Assembly (NCBI RefSeq): GCF_011057645.1
Contig: NZ_JAALGE010000032.1
Location: 1-35,597, forward strand
Source of the DNA: Marisediminicola senii
Lineage (GTDB): Bacteria > Actinomycetota > Actinomycetes > Actinomycetales > Microbacteriaceae
Reading direction: 5' to 3'
DNA length: 35,597 bases
Below the pieces are notes generated by a model. That model did not search any database. It worked only from the letters and a program-made list of their open reading frames with translations, and was not told the DNA's origin. Position numbers and translations under genes: made by a program. The stretch's first letter is position 1. Every line of letters starts with the position of its first letter. This document shows, piece by piece, positions 8,959 through 17,569 of the stretch.

Positions 8959-9651
8959 CTAGCTGCGGGATGCCTTCAGCATGTAGCCGAAGCCGCGCTT
9001 GGTCTGGATGACGGGCTCGGCGGAGTACTGGTCGAGTTTGCGGCGGAGGTAGGAGATGTAGCTCTCGACGATGCCGGCGTCTCCGTTGAAGTCGTACTCC
9101 CACACGTGGTCGAGGATTTGCGCCTTCGAGAGCACCCGGTTGGGGTTCAGCATCAGGTAACGCAGCAGCTTGAACTCGGTGGGGCTCAGTTCGATCTGCT
9201 CCGACCCGATGGTCACCTCGTGCGTGTCCTGGTCCATGGTGAGCTCACCGGTGCGGATGATCGCGTCTTCCTCTTCGGCCATCGTGCGACGCAGGATCGC
9301 CTTGATGCGGGCGACGATCTCATCCAGGCTGAACGGCTTGGTCACGTAGTCGTCGCCGCCGACCGTGAGGCCGGTGATCTTGTCTTCGGTGTCGTCCTTC
9401 GCCGTGAGGAACAGGATCGGCGAGGTGTACCCAGAGGAGCGGAGGCGCTTGGTCACGCCGAAGCCATTCATGTCGGGGAGCATCACGTCGAGGATGATCA
9501 GGTCGGGCTCTTCTTCGAGCACCGCCGAGATCGCCTGGGCTCCGTTTCCGACGGCCCGCACGGCGAAACCGGCGAATCGAAGGCTGGTGGTCAGGAGGTC
9601 GCGGATGTTGGGTTCGTCATCGACAATAAGGATCTTGGGGCCGTCGCTCAT
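8959..9651 (-). CDS. OmpR/PhoP-family response regulator
   Basis: This is a 230-residue DNA-binding regulator. The receiver domain (6-118) has the acidic pair D11/D12, phospho-acceptor D55 (LIILDVMLPD), T83 and K105 (VTKPFS). The winged-helix output domain (about 135-227) includes LSPTEFKLLRYLMLNPNRVL and SYLRRKLD, and ends with QTKRGFGYML. The sequence is close in style to mycobacterial PhoP and TcrX/TrcR regulators. The ATG at 9651 is chosen because the receiver fold begins there; the frame stays open for several hundred codons upstream, but only by reading the XPB gene out of frame. It is the first gene of the two-component operon. Confidence 0.95.
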   Translation of the reverse strand: MSDGPKILIVDDEPNIRDLLTTSLRFAGFAVRAVGNGAQAISAVLEEEPDLIILDVMLPDMNGFGVTKRLRSSGYTSPILFLTAKDDTEDKITGLTVGGDDYVTKPFSLDEIVARIKAILRRTMAEEEDAIIRTGELTMDQDTHEVTIGSEQIELSPTEFKLLRYLMLNPNRVLSKAQILDHVWEYDFNGDAGIVESYISYLRRKLDQYSAEPVIQTKRGFGYMLKASRS

Positions 9652-9657
9652 GACCTT

Positions 9658-9663
9658 AGTATC
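9658..9663 (-). promoter_or_regulatory. -10 element of the two-component operon, likely leaderless
   Basis: GATACT on the minus strand ends 6 nt before the ATG at 9651. Transcription would start on or next to the start codon. The AAGG between them is too close to the ATG to act as a normal ribosome site. The -35 region is poor. Confidence 0.4.
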
Positions 9664-9707
9664 TGCGCGTCTTCTGAACGCCTGCTGTGCGCGGCCGGTG
9701 TGCTCGC

Positions 9708-11390
9708 CTACGCGGCAGCGGCGTCGAGCGTGTGCGAGTCGAGGATTGTGTAGCTGTACCCCTGCTCGGCGAGGAACCGCTGGCGGTTCTGCGCGAAGTC
9801 CTGGTCGACAGTGTCGCGGGCGACGAGGGTGTAGAAGTTCGCCGGCAGGCCGGACTCCTTGGGGCGCAGCAGCCGGCCGAGGCGCTGCGCCTCTTCCTGC
9901 CGCGAGCCGAACGACCCGGAGACCTGGATGGCGACGGTGGCCTCCGGCAGGTCGATCGAGAAGTTGGCGACCTTCGACACCACCAGGATCTTCGTCTCGC
10001 CGTCGCGGAACGACTGGTACAGCCGCTCCCGCTCGGCGACGGGCGTCGATCCGGTGAGCTGCGGGGCATCGAGGGCCTCGGCGAGCTGCTCGATCTGGTC
10101 GAGGTACTGGCCGATCACGAGGATGCGCTCCCCGTCGTGCTTCTCGATGAGCTGCTTCACGACGTCGAGCTTGGCGGGGGCGGTGGCAGCGAGGCGGTAG
10201 CGGATGTCGTCGGCGGATGCCGCGTACTCGAGTCTCTCGCTCTGGGGCAGGTCGACGCGCACCTCGAAGCACGACGCGGGTGAGATGAAGCCCTGGGCCT
10301 CGATCTCCTTCCACGGGGCATCGAACCGCTTGGGGCCGATGAGGCTGAACACGTCGCCCTCGCGGCCGTCTTCGCGCACCAGGGTGGCGGTGAGGCCGAG
10401 GCGCCGGCGCGCCTGCAGGTCGGCGGTGAGCTTGAAGACGGGCGCGGGCAGCAGGTGCACCTCGTCGTAGATCACGAGGCCCCAGTCCAGCGCGTCGAGC
10501 AGCGCGAGGTGCGCATATTCGCCCTTCCGCCGCGCGGTGAGGATCTGGTACGTCGCGATGGTGACCGGTCGAACCTCCTTGGCGCTGCCGGAGTACTCGC
10601 CGATGTCGTCTTCGGTGAGGGTGGTGCGCCGGAGCAGTTCTGCCCTCCACTGGTGGGCTGAGACGATGTTGGTCACCAGGATGAGGGTGGTGGTCTTCGC
10701 GGTCGCCATCGCGCCGGCTCCGACCAGGGTCTTGCCCGCGCCGCAGGGGAGGACGACGACACCCGACCCGTGCTCGAAGAAGCTGCTGACCGCGTCGTTC
10801 TGATACTCGCGCAGGGCGAAGCCGCCCGTGGAGTCGAGGTCGATCTCGTGCGGGGTGCCCGGGGTGTACCCGGCGAGGTCCTCGGCCGGCCAGCCGAGCT
10901 TGAGCAGCTCCTGCTTGAGCTCGCCGCGGGCCCACTGCTGGATGACGAAGGTGTGCTCGCCGCGCTTCTCGAACAGCAGGCCGGCGACCTTCTTCGCGCG
11001 CGAGATCTCGGCGAGCACGGCGGTGTCAGTGGCGGTGAGGGTGAGTACGCCGTCGTCGTCGCGCTCGATGACCAGCCGCCCGTAGCGGCCGACCGTCTCG
11101 ACGATGTCGACGAGCACGCCCTGGGGGATGGGGAACTTGGAGTACCGCTCGAGCGCCGCGATCATGTCGTCGGCGGTGTGGCCGGCCGCGCGTGCATTCC
11201 ACAGCCCGAGGCGCGTGATGCGGTAGGTGTGCATGTGCTCGGGGGCGCGTTCGAGTTCGGCGAACACCGCGATGTCGTGGCGGGCGTCTTCGGCCTGCGG
11301 GTGCGCGACCTCGAGCAGCACGGTGCGATCGCTCTGCACGATCAGGGGTCCGGGCTCGTGCGCGGCAGGGGTAGTTCCGGCGGAATTCAC
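9708..11390 (-). CDS. XPB-type DNA repair helicase
   Basis: This 560-residue superfamily 2 3'-5' helicase belongs to the bacterial XPB/ERCC3 group of actinobacteria. An N-terminal helicase-associated domain (about 14-130) precedes the ATPase. Visible motifs are Walker A CGAGKT (216-221), DEVH (309-312), GLTATLVRED (332-341) containing the RED motif characteristic of XPB (R339-D341), and C-terminal SKVANFSIDLPEA and QRLGRLLRPK (motifs V and VI). It probably unwinds DNA in nucleotide excision repair or transcription-linked repair. The GTG start at 11390 matches the beginning of the conserved domain. The gene follows its helicase-associated partner on the same strand, 103 bp away. Confidence 0.95.
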   Translation of the reverse strand: MNSAGTTPAAHEPGPLIVQSDRTVLLEVAHPQAEDARHDIAVFAELERAPEHMHTYRITRLGLWNARAAGHTADDMIAALERYSKFPIPQGVLVDIVETVGRYGRLVIERDDDGVLTLTATDTAVLAEISRAKKVAGLLFEKRGEHTFVIQQWARGELKQELLKLGWPAEDLAGYTPGTPHEIDLDSTGGFALREYQNDAVSSFFEHGSGVVVLPCGAGKTLVGAGAMATAKTTTLILVTNIVSAHQWRAELLRRTTLTEDDIGEYSGSAKEVRPVTIATYQILTARRKGEYAHLALLDALDWGLVIYDEVHLLPAPVFKLTADLQARRRLGLTATLVREDGREGDVFSLIGPKRFDAPWKEIEAQGFISPASCFEVRVDLPQSERLEYAASADDIRYRLAATAPAKLDVVKQLIEKHDGERILVIGQYLDQIEQLAEALDAPQLTGSTPVAERERLYQSFRDGETKILVVSKVANFSIDLPEATVAIQVSGSFGSRQEEAQRLGRLLRPKESGLPANFYTLVARDTVDQDFAQNRQRFLAEQGYSYTILDSHTLDAAAA

Positions 11391-11493
11391 CCCGGAAGTC
11401 TAACCGCGCCAGCTGGACGGCCCGCCGGTGGGGCCCCGGTTCGACGACACGGCGGGGCCCGGTCCACGGCGGTAGCCGGCCTACGCCCCCGAG

Positions 11494-13395
11494 CTAATCG
11501 GCGGCGGGGGCGACGGCAGAGATGCTCGTCATCGGCAGGGTGCGCTCGATGTCGGAGCGGCGGTCGCGGGCGCGCAGCCTGCCCCCGGCGACGCTGGTGG
11601 GCTCGAGTTGGTAATCGACGACCGACCCGTTCGGCATGATGACGCTCACGGTGAGGGCCACCTTGGCCTTGATCGCCGAGTCGAGCTGTCGCAGCAGCCA
11701 GGCATCCGCCGGTTCATCGTCATCGGCGGCCACCGCGATACGCAACCGCTCGATCATCGCGTCGACCGGGTCGGTGCTCGCGGCGGTCTTCTGCCGCGCG
11801 TGGCGCCGCCGCAGTAGCGCGACGATCTGGCCGCCGGCATCCTCTGCGGCCACCGGGTAGCGCGCATCGCTCACGACCCAGAACATCGAGTCGAACGGCA
11901 CTCGGCTCACGAGCCGGTGGTGGTCGACCCTGGTGAAGCCGAGGGTCGAGAGGTTCTGGTCGACGAGCACGGTTCCGAGCAGCTGGGAGTCGTCGCTGCG
12001 CAGGTAGCTGCGGGCGGCCCGGTCGTCGTCATCGGTGCCGCCGTGGCTGCCGGACTGGTCGGTGATCTCGCCGGCGCGCAGCAGGCCATAGCGGGCGGAT
12101 GCCTCGGCGATGAGGTAGTCGAGGGGCTGGGGTATTCCGGTCAGCGAGATGCGGCCGAGGAACTCCCGCACCGTGTCGGCCGTCTCGCCCGATGCCATCG
12201 CGCGGTTCATGCTCGCGGTGGAGACCCGGTAGCTCGACGCCAGCGCGCGGCTCTCGACCTCGGCCAGCGACCGCAGTCGATAGTCGACGCGCGGCGTGAG
12301 TGGGCCAGGCGCCACGATCGAGAGGTCGTGCTGGAGGTAGACCTGCTCCACCTCCGGTGGCAGCAACGGCTGCATGGCGTTCGCCGCAGCATCCGGTCCA
12401 TGCAGGATGAGCGCGCGGCCGGGGGTCGACGGGGCAGAGTTCGCCGTGATGCCGAGCAGCTCTGCGGCGCGGGTGTGCGCGGCGACCCGGTCGTCCATCC
12501 ACTCGCCGCCCGCGGGGTAGAGCCAGGCGACGAACTGCCGGAACTCGTCGCCCCAGAACGCGGCGTCGTGGTCGCCGAGCACGGCGAGGATGTCGGCGGG
12601 CAGGCGCACGAGCCAGCCGTTGGCGAGGGTGCTCCAGCGGGCGCCCGAGGAGTCGAGCAGCCAGCTGCCGCCGGCGTCGGTGATGAGCCACGAGCCCGAT
12701 TCCCGGGCGACGAGGCCCGCGTGGTCGGCGATGGTGATGAGGCGGGGCACGCTCTCGAGGTCGACCGACATCGCGTTCGCGAGGCGCTTCGAGTCGGGGA
12801 GGGCGATCCCGCCCTTGGCGAGCTCCCTTGCGGGTTCGCGCTCGAGCTGCAGCAGCATCTCGGCGACGGCGGAGGTGGCCGTGAATGCGCGTTCGGCCGC
12901 GACCTTGTCCACGAAACGGGGATCGGCGGACCGCGACGTGAGGGCCACCGGCGGTGCGAGGGATGCCGCGAGGTCGGCGAGGCCCGGCAGCCCGAACGCC
13001 GGCCACGAGCGCAGCTGCTCGGCGACGCTCTCGTAGACCGCGAACCGGTCGGAGGCCGTCTCGGCGAACAGCAGCCCGACCGCGCGGTGCGCCTGGGCGG
13101 TGATGTCGTCAAGGCTGGGGTGCGCTCCACGCGAGGCGAGGAATGTCGCGACATCCTGCACCGTCGCCCCCTCGGTGTCGCGCCCGAGTTCGGCGATCGC
13201 GGCGATCGTCGTGAGGGTTCCGCGGTCGAGGCGGCACAGTCTCTGCTGGATGGATGCCCGGTCGAGGAGGGCATCGGCGAGGTCGAAGAAGTCCTTGACC
13301 GAGCCGACGCGCAGCTCGCGCTCCCGCACGGCGGCTGCCAGTTCGGCGTCGTCGAGGTTGCGCAGCCTGGTCGCCAGGGACAGCGTGTCGCTCAT
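11494..13395 (-). CDS. Helicase-associated (Helicase_C_3) domain protein, XPB partner
   Basis: This 633-residue protein belongs to the family often named helicase-associated or XPB/Ssl2-like N-terminal domain protein, found beside XPB in actinobacteria. It has no Walker A or DExH box, so it is not itself a helicase. The N-terminal half is a set of winged-helix-like repeats. The Helicase_C_3-like part (about residues 350-480) includes VYLQHDLSIVAPGPLTP, SYRVSTASMNRAMA and FLGRISLTGIPQPLDYLI. The ATG at 13395 follows AAGGA. The partner relation to XPB is inferred from position and from their repeated neighbourhood; physical interaction is not shown by sequence. Confidence 0.9.
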   Translation of the reverse strand: MSDTLSLATRLRNLDDAELAAAVRERELRVGSVKDFFDLADALLDRASIQQRLCRLDRGTLTTIAAIAELGRDTEGATVQDVATFLASRGAHPSLDDITAQAHRAVGLLFAETASDRFAVYESVAEQLRSWPAFGLPGLADLAASLAPPVALTSRSADPRFVDKVAAERAFTATSAVAEMLLQLEREPARELAKGGIALPDSKRLANAMSVDLESVPRLITIADHAGLVARESGSWLITDAGGSWLLDSSGARWSTLANGWLVRLPADILAVLGDHDAAFWGDEFRQFVAWLYPAGGEWMDDRVAAHTRAAELLGITANSAPSTPGRALILHGPDAAANAMQPLLPPEVEQVYLQHDLSIVAPGPLTPRVDYRLRSLAEVESRALASSYRVSTASMNRAMASGETADTVREFLGRISLTGIPQPLDYLIAEASARYGLLRAGEITDQSGSHGGTDDDDRAARSYLRSDDSQLLGTVLVDQNLSTLGFTRVDHHRLVSRVPFDSMFWVVSDARYPVAAEDAGGQIVALLRRRHARQKTAASTDPVDAMIERLRIAVAADDDEPADAWLLRQLDSAIKAKVALTVSVIMPNGSVVDYQLEPTSVAGGRLRARDRRSDIERTLPMTSISAVAPAAD

Positions 13396-13441
13396 GAGCG
13401 CATCCTTGCGCGATAGTCAGTCATGCCGTGTCCCGAAGGAT

Positions 13442-13720
13442 TCACCGACCCTTACGTGCTGCAGCCGCGTCGCGGGCGCGACGGCGCATGTTGAGGACGA
13501 GCATGAGGACAAGCAGGATCATGGCCAACGGAAGGCCGAAATATGGCAATACGGCCACGGCGGGCCAGGCTCCGACGGCGAAGTCTGCGCTGCCCATTCC
13601 CGACAGCGTTCCGAAGATGATCGCGAGGAACGAGACGATCGAGAGCCCCACCGTTGCGAGCATCATCGCGGCGAGGATGCGCTCGACGCGGTTCGGGGAC
13701 TCCGGGGTCATGTTTGCCAC
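13442..13720 (-). CDS. Small two-helix membrane protein
   Basis: This is a 92-residue protein with two hydrophobic helices (about 14-38 and 52-76) and a basic C-terminal tail (MRRRARDAAAARKGR). It carries no catalytic motif. Similar proteins in related genomes are sometimes labelled as multidrug transporter subunits, but this one has no ATPase or transporter motif and that name would be wrong. A second in-frame ATG lies three codons in. It precedes the helicase pair on the same strand, 46 bp away, and may share its transcript. It is divergent from the cold-shock gene. Confidence 0.75.
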   Translation of the reverse strand: MANMTPESPNRVERILAAMMLATVGLSIVSFLAIIFGTLSGMGSADFAVGAWPAVAVLPYFGLPLAMILLVLMLVLNMRRRARDAAAARKGR

Positions 13721-13790
13721 ATCCCCAAGACTAAGGGCATGGGCTAGCGCTTAGGCTAAGGGCTGCACGCGACGAGAAAGAGGTTTCGCC

Positions 13791-14171
13791 ATGCCCACCG
13801 GCAAGGTCAAGTTCTACGACGAGGACAAGGGATTCGGCTTCATCACCTCTGATGACGGTTCCGAGGTCTTCCTGCACGCCTCTGCGCTCGCCGCCGGCAC
13901 CACGGTCAAGGCTGGAACCAAGCTCGAGTTCGGCATCGCCGATGGCAAGCGCGGCGCCCAGGCGCTGTCGGTGCGCGTTCTGGAGGCTCCGCCGAGCCTC
14001 GCGAAGCTCAGCCGCAAGCCCGCCGACGACATGGCGATCATCGTCGAAGATCTCGTCAAGCTGCTCGACGGTATCGGCTCCAACCTCAAGCGTGGGCGCT
14101 ACCCCGACTCCAGCCACGGCAAGAAGATCGCGGCGATGCTGCGCAAGGTCGCGGAAGAATTGGATGCCTGA
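13791..14171 (+). CDS. Cold-shock domain protein with C-terminal extension
   Basis: This is a 126-residue single-stranded nucleic-acid-binding protein. Residues 1-65 are the cold-shock domain with RNP1 (KGFGFI) and RNP2-like VFLHAS. Residues 66-126 are an extra helical tail (DDMAIIVEDLVKLLDGIG, then KRGRYPDSSHGKKIAAML) that the 67-residue CspA type lacks. The same extended form occurs in mycobacteria (CspB type). A TAGGCT -10 (13752-13757) inside the palindrome CTTAGGCTAAG and an AGAAAGAGG ribosome site precede the ATG. The last 8 bp overlap the DUF3027 gene, so the two are translationally coupled. Confidence 0.93.
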   Translation: MPTGKVKFYDEDKGFGFITSDDGSEVFLHASALAAGTTVKAGTKLEFGIADGKRGAQALSVRVLEAPPSLAKLSRKPADDMAIIVEDLVKLLDGIGSNLKRGRYPDSSHGKKIAAMLRKVAEELDA

Positions 14172-15204
14172 GCGCGACGCGACCCCGCAGTCCGACGTCG
14201 CCGACGCGAACGAGATCGCCGACGACGCGACCGACTCCGACGCTGCAGACCTCGTCGCCGAGGCGGCCGATGTCGAGGCTCCGTCGACGGGTGACAGCGA
14301 CGACGTGGCCGAGGCGACGGACATCGCCGACGACGCCATGAGTTCCGACGCCTCCGACCTGGTCGATGAGGTCGCCGACGACGACGCCCCGACGACGGGC
14401 GATGACGCTGCCCCCGCCGCTGCCGTCGATGACGCGCCCGCCGAGCCGGTCGCGGCCCGCGAGCAGGAGATGACCACCGAAGACCTCGCGATCGCTCGCG
14501 CCGCCCTCGAGGAGATCACCCCGGTCGAGACCATCGGGGTTCCCCAGGGATTCATCGACGAGGGCGACGGCGTGATCTCCGTCTACTTCGACGCGCTCAT
14601 GGCGGGGTATCCCGGATGGCGCTGGACCGCGAGCATCGCGCACGTCGACGGTTTCGCGCCGTCGGTGCTCGAGACCGAGCTCACCCCCGGTGACACCGCG
14701 ATCCTCTCCCCGGCCTGGGTGCCGTGGGTCGATCGCCTCGCCGAGTACCAGATCGCGCAGGAAGAGGACGCAGCCGACGACGAGGATGACGAGTCCTCCG
14801 ACGGTGACGACGACTCCGATGAGGACGAGTCCGACGATGAAGACGACGAGTCCGACGACGACGATGACGATGACGACGAGTCCGATGACGACGATGACTC
14901 CGACGACGCTCCGTCGCTGTTGCACGCCGGCGACCTCGACGGTGTGGACATCGACGTGCTCGTGGACCCCGACGCCGCCGACGACGAATCCACCGATCCC
15001 GACGACGAGGCCATCGTCACCGAGGTCGCGGAGACCGCGGCAGACGACGCGGGCGAGCCAGCGGTGCTCGAGGACGCGCCAGCGGCTTCAGCGGCGCCGC
15101 TGGGTGTAGACGAGACCGAGAACGCCGAGTCCGACACCGATGGCGCAGGTGACGAGCCACCAGCGCTGTCCGGCGTCGACGAGGAATCCACCAAAGAGCA
15201 GTAG
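14164..15204 (+). CDS. DUF3027 protein with long acidic regions
   Basis: This is a 346-residue protein of unknown function. The recognisable DUF3027 part is central (about 108-200): a strand near VISVYFDALMAGYPGWRW, then VETELTPGD-like and ILSPAWVPWVDRL segments. It is flanked by acidic, Ala/Asp-rich sequence (1-98). From about residue 200 to 253 there is an almost pure Asp/Glu/Ser run coded by repeated GAC/GAT/GAG/TCC triplets. The ATG at 14164 has GGAAG upstream and overlaps the cold-shock stop. The final 39 codons lie antisense over the end of the DUF2530 gene. The acidic runs suggest a basic partner such as a nucleic-acid-binding protein, but this is inference. Confidence 0.88.
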   Translation: MPERDATPQSDVADANEIADDATDSDAADLVAEAADVEAPSTGDSDDVAEATDIADDAMSSDASDLVDEVADDDAPTTGDDAAPAAAVDDAPAEPVAAREQEMTTEDLAIARAALEEITPVETIGVPQGFIDEGDGVISVYFDALMAGYPGWRWTASIAHVDGFAPSVLETELTPGDTAILSPAWVPWVDRLAEYQIAQEEDAADDEDDESSDGDDDSDEDESDDEDDESDDDDDDDDESDDDDDSDDAPSLLHAGDLDGVDIDVLVDPDAADDESTDPDDEAIVTEVAETAADDAGEPAVLEDAPAASAAPLGVDETENAESDTDGAGDEPPALSGVDEESTKEQ

Positions 15205-15318
15205 GCAGAGCAGCACCACGAGCCACGCCGCTGTACCGAGCAGCACCGCCTTGCGGTCGTCGGTGCGCATCGGTGCGGGGTCGGGACGCCTCTCGGAACC
15301 CCTGAGCCAGAGCCGCAT
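15088..15318 (-). CDS. DUF2530 small membrane protein
   Basis: This is a 76-residue protein with the DUF2530 opening (RRPDPAPMRTDDRKAVLLGT), two transmembrane helices (about 25-46 and 53-71) and a basic C-terminus (TQRRR). Its function is unknown. The ATG at 15318 lies 2 bp after the serC stop, so it is the second gene of a serC operon. Its last 117 bp are read on the other strand as the end of the DUF3027 gene. A much longer frame extends upstream but only reads serC out of frame. Confidence 0.88.
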   Translation of the reverse strand: MRLWLRGSERRPDPAPMRTDDRKAVLLGTAAWLVVLLCLLLFGGFLVDAGQRWWLVTCAIGVGLGVLGLVYTQRRR

Positions 15319-15320
15319 GG

Positions 15321-16445
<1,125 letters not shown>

Positions 16446-16509
16446 GCGACGGCCGCACTCGCGGCCAGGGCGCCCGCCCCGTGCACAGAAGGAATGCGGG
16501 GGGAGCGTG

Positions 16510-16528
16510 GCAGGTTAGGGTTACCTGT
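16510..16528. promoter_or_regulatory. Candidate IdeR/DtxR iron box
   Basis: The 19-bp site centred on AGGTTAGGGTTACCT matches the consensus TTAGGTTAGGCTAACCTAA at 13 positions, with AGGTTAGG and the ACCT of the other half exact. It lies 28-46 bp before the dtxR start, where it could mediate autoregulation. It is about 65 bp upstream of the predicted serC start. Confidence 0.5.
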
Positions 16529-16555
16529 GATGGCTGATGCACCAGAGAGGGCTCG

Positions 16556-17248
16556 ATGACCGATCTCATTGACACCACTGAGATGTATCTGCGCACCATC
16601 TTCGAGCTCGAAGAAGAGAACATCGTTCCCCTGCGCGCGCGCATCAGCGAACGCCTCGGGCACTCCGGCCCCACCGTCTCGCAGACCGTCGGCCGCATGG
16701 AACGCGACGGCCTCGTCGTCGTCGAGGGCGACCGCCACCTCGAACTGACCGTCGACGGTCGCGCCAAGGCCGTGCACGTGATGCGCAAGCACCGCCTCGC
16801 GGAGCGCCTGCTCGCCGATGTGATCGGCCTCGACTGGGCACTCGTGCACGAGGAGGCCTGTCGCTGGGAGCACGTGATGAGCGAATCGGTGGAGCGCCGC
16901 ATCATCGAGATGCTCGACCAGCCGACGCACTCGCCATACGGCAACCCGATTCCCGGGCTCGACGAACTCGGCCTGCACGCGGCAGCCAAGTTCTCCGACG
17001 GCGTCGTCAACATCGTCACCCTCGTGCACGGCGCTGTCGGCCCGGTTAAGGGCACCATCCGCCGGCTCGGCGAGCCGGTGCAGTACGAGAGCGAGCTGCT
17101 CGAGCAGCTGCGCGCGGCCGGCGTCATGCCCGGCGCGAAGGCCCAGTTCACCTCCACCGGCTCGTACGTGCTCGTGGAGGTCGATGGTCATGAGGGCGGC
17201 CTCGAGCTGCCCAATGAGGTGGCCATTCACGTGTACGTCGGCATCTAG
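16556..17248 (+). CDS. dtxR: Iron-dependent regulator, DtxR/IdeR family
   Basis: This is a 230-residue metal-activated repressor. The N-terminal winged helix (4-70) contains SERLGHSGPTVSQTVGRMER. The dimerisation/metal domain (71-140) has all primary-site ligands at the canonical numbers: M10, C102, E105 and H106 (ACRWEHVMSE). The Cys at 102 points to the iron branch rather than manganese MntR. A C-terminal SH3-like domain (about 150-228) is present, as in DtxR and IdeR. With Fe(II) it represses iron uptake genes. An AGAGAGG site precedes the ATG and a candidate iron box lies just upstream. serC is divergent. Confidence 0.96.
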   Translation: MTDLIDTTEMYLRTIFELEEENIVPLRARISERLGHSGPTVSQTVGRMERDGLVVVEGDRHLELTVDGRAKAVHVMRKHRLAERLLADVIGLDWALVHEEACRWEHVMSESVERRIIEMLDQPTHSPYGNPIPGLDELGLHAAAKFSDGVVNIVTLVHGAVGPVKGTIRRLGEPVQYESELLEQLRAAGVMPGAKAQFTSTGSYVLVEVDGHEGGLELPNEVAIHVYVGI

Positions 17249-17316
17249 CATCCACTCGCCGGTGAACTCCGGGTTACAGCGCGTGCCGCACGGGCAGGGC
17301 GCGCGGGTTTGTGGGT

Positions 17317-17322
17317 TATTCT
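17317..17322 (+). promoter_or_regulatory. Candidate -10 for the small unit at 17330-17485
   Basis: TATTCT (17317-17322) fits TANNNT, and transcription would start near 17329. No good -35 is seen. Between the dtxR stop (17248) and here only a GC-rich imperfect hairpin (about 17278-17306) is visible, which could end the dtxR transcript. Confidence 0.4.
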
Positions 17323-17358
17323 GATGCTCTTGGAGTCCACCAGAGGTTCGGAGAGCCG

Positions 17359-17457
17359 ATGTCACCCAGTCGCCGCATTCAATCCGTGGATGCGAGCGCG
17401 CTGTTCTTGATACGGCACAGCAGTCAGGGCGTGCAGTTCTGCGCCCACGTCAACTAG
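17359..17457 (+). CDS. Possible 32-aa micro-ORF or leader peptide
   Basis: An ATG at 17359 with GGAGAG just upstream opens 32 codons (beginning MSPSRRIQSVDASALF, ending FCAHVN) and stops with TAG inside the left arm of a strong terminator. The peptide has no recognised motif and no run of one amino acid that would mark a classical attenuator. The transcript also forms a second hairpin (GGGC 17427-17430 with GCCC 17443-17446). The unit could be a micro-protein, a leader peptide or simply a small RNA of about 155 nt. It lies in the 321-bp gap between dtxR and the HNH gene, which holds no other gene. Confidence 0.35.
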   Translation: MSPSRRIQSVDASALFLIRHSSQGVQFCAHVN

Positions 17458-17485
17458 GCATCGTCTTCTCAGACGGTGCCTTTTT
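17456..17485 (+). terminator. Strong intrinsic terminator
   Basis: AGGCATCGTCT (17456-17466) pairs with AGACGGTGCCT (17471-17481) around a TCTC loop, with one G-U pair, and runs into TTTTTG. It is the most classical intrinsic terminator in the window and ends the small unit that begins near 17329. It is too far (about 210 bp) from the dtxR stop to be that gene's only signal. Confidence 0.88.
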
Positions 17486-17535
17486 GTTTGCCTGTTCGCC
17501 CCGACCGACGACGTGATACCCCGGGAACGCTTCGA

Positions 17536-17558
17536 ATCCCTGCAAGCCGTGCAGGGAT
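17536..17558. promoter_or_regulatory. 23-bp palindrome before the HNH gene
   Basis: ATCCCTGCA (17536-17544), 5-bp spacer, TGCAGGGAT (17550-17558): a perfect 9-bp inverted repeat ending 11 bp before the HNH start codon. The right arm holds the only AGGGA-like ribosome site. It could be a repressor operator, or an RNA hairpin that hides the ribosome site. Confidence 0.65.
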
Positions 17559-17569
17559 GAGTCGATTGG

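Noticed and set aside
6882-9651. A type VII secretion locus
   Set aside because: Only one WXG100 gene is present; no EccB, EccC, EccD, mycosin or second WXG gene.
9652-10935. Upstream extension of the response-regulator frame to 658 codons
   Set aside because: The added part is Arg/Pro-rich and reads the XPB gene out of frame. The receiver domain begins exactly at the ATG at 9651.
11917-13416. A 499-codon plus-strand frame opposite the XPB partner gene
   Set aside because: Antisense shadow in GC-rich DNA; no domain, and the minus strand has the conserved protein with a good ribosome site.
13442-13720. Multidrug ABC transporter component
   Set aside because: The 92-residue protein has two membrane helices and no Walker, signature or transporter motif.
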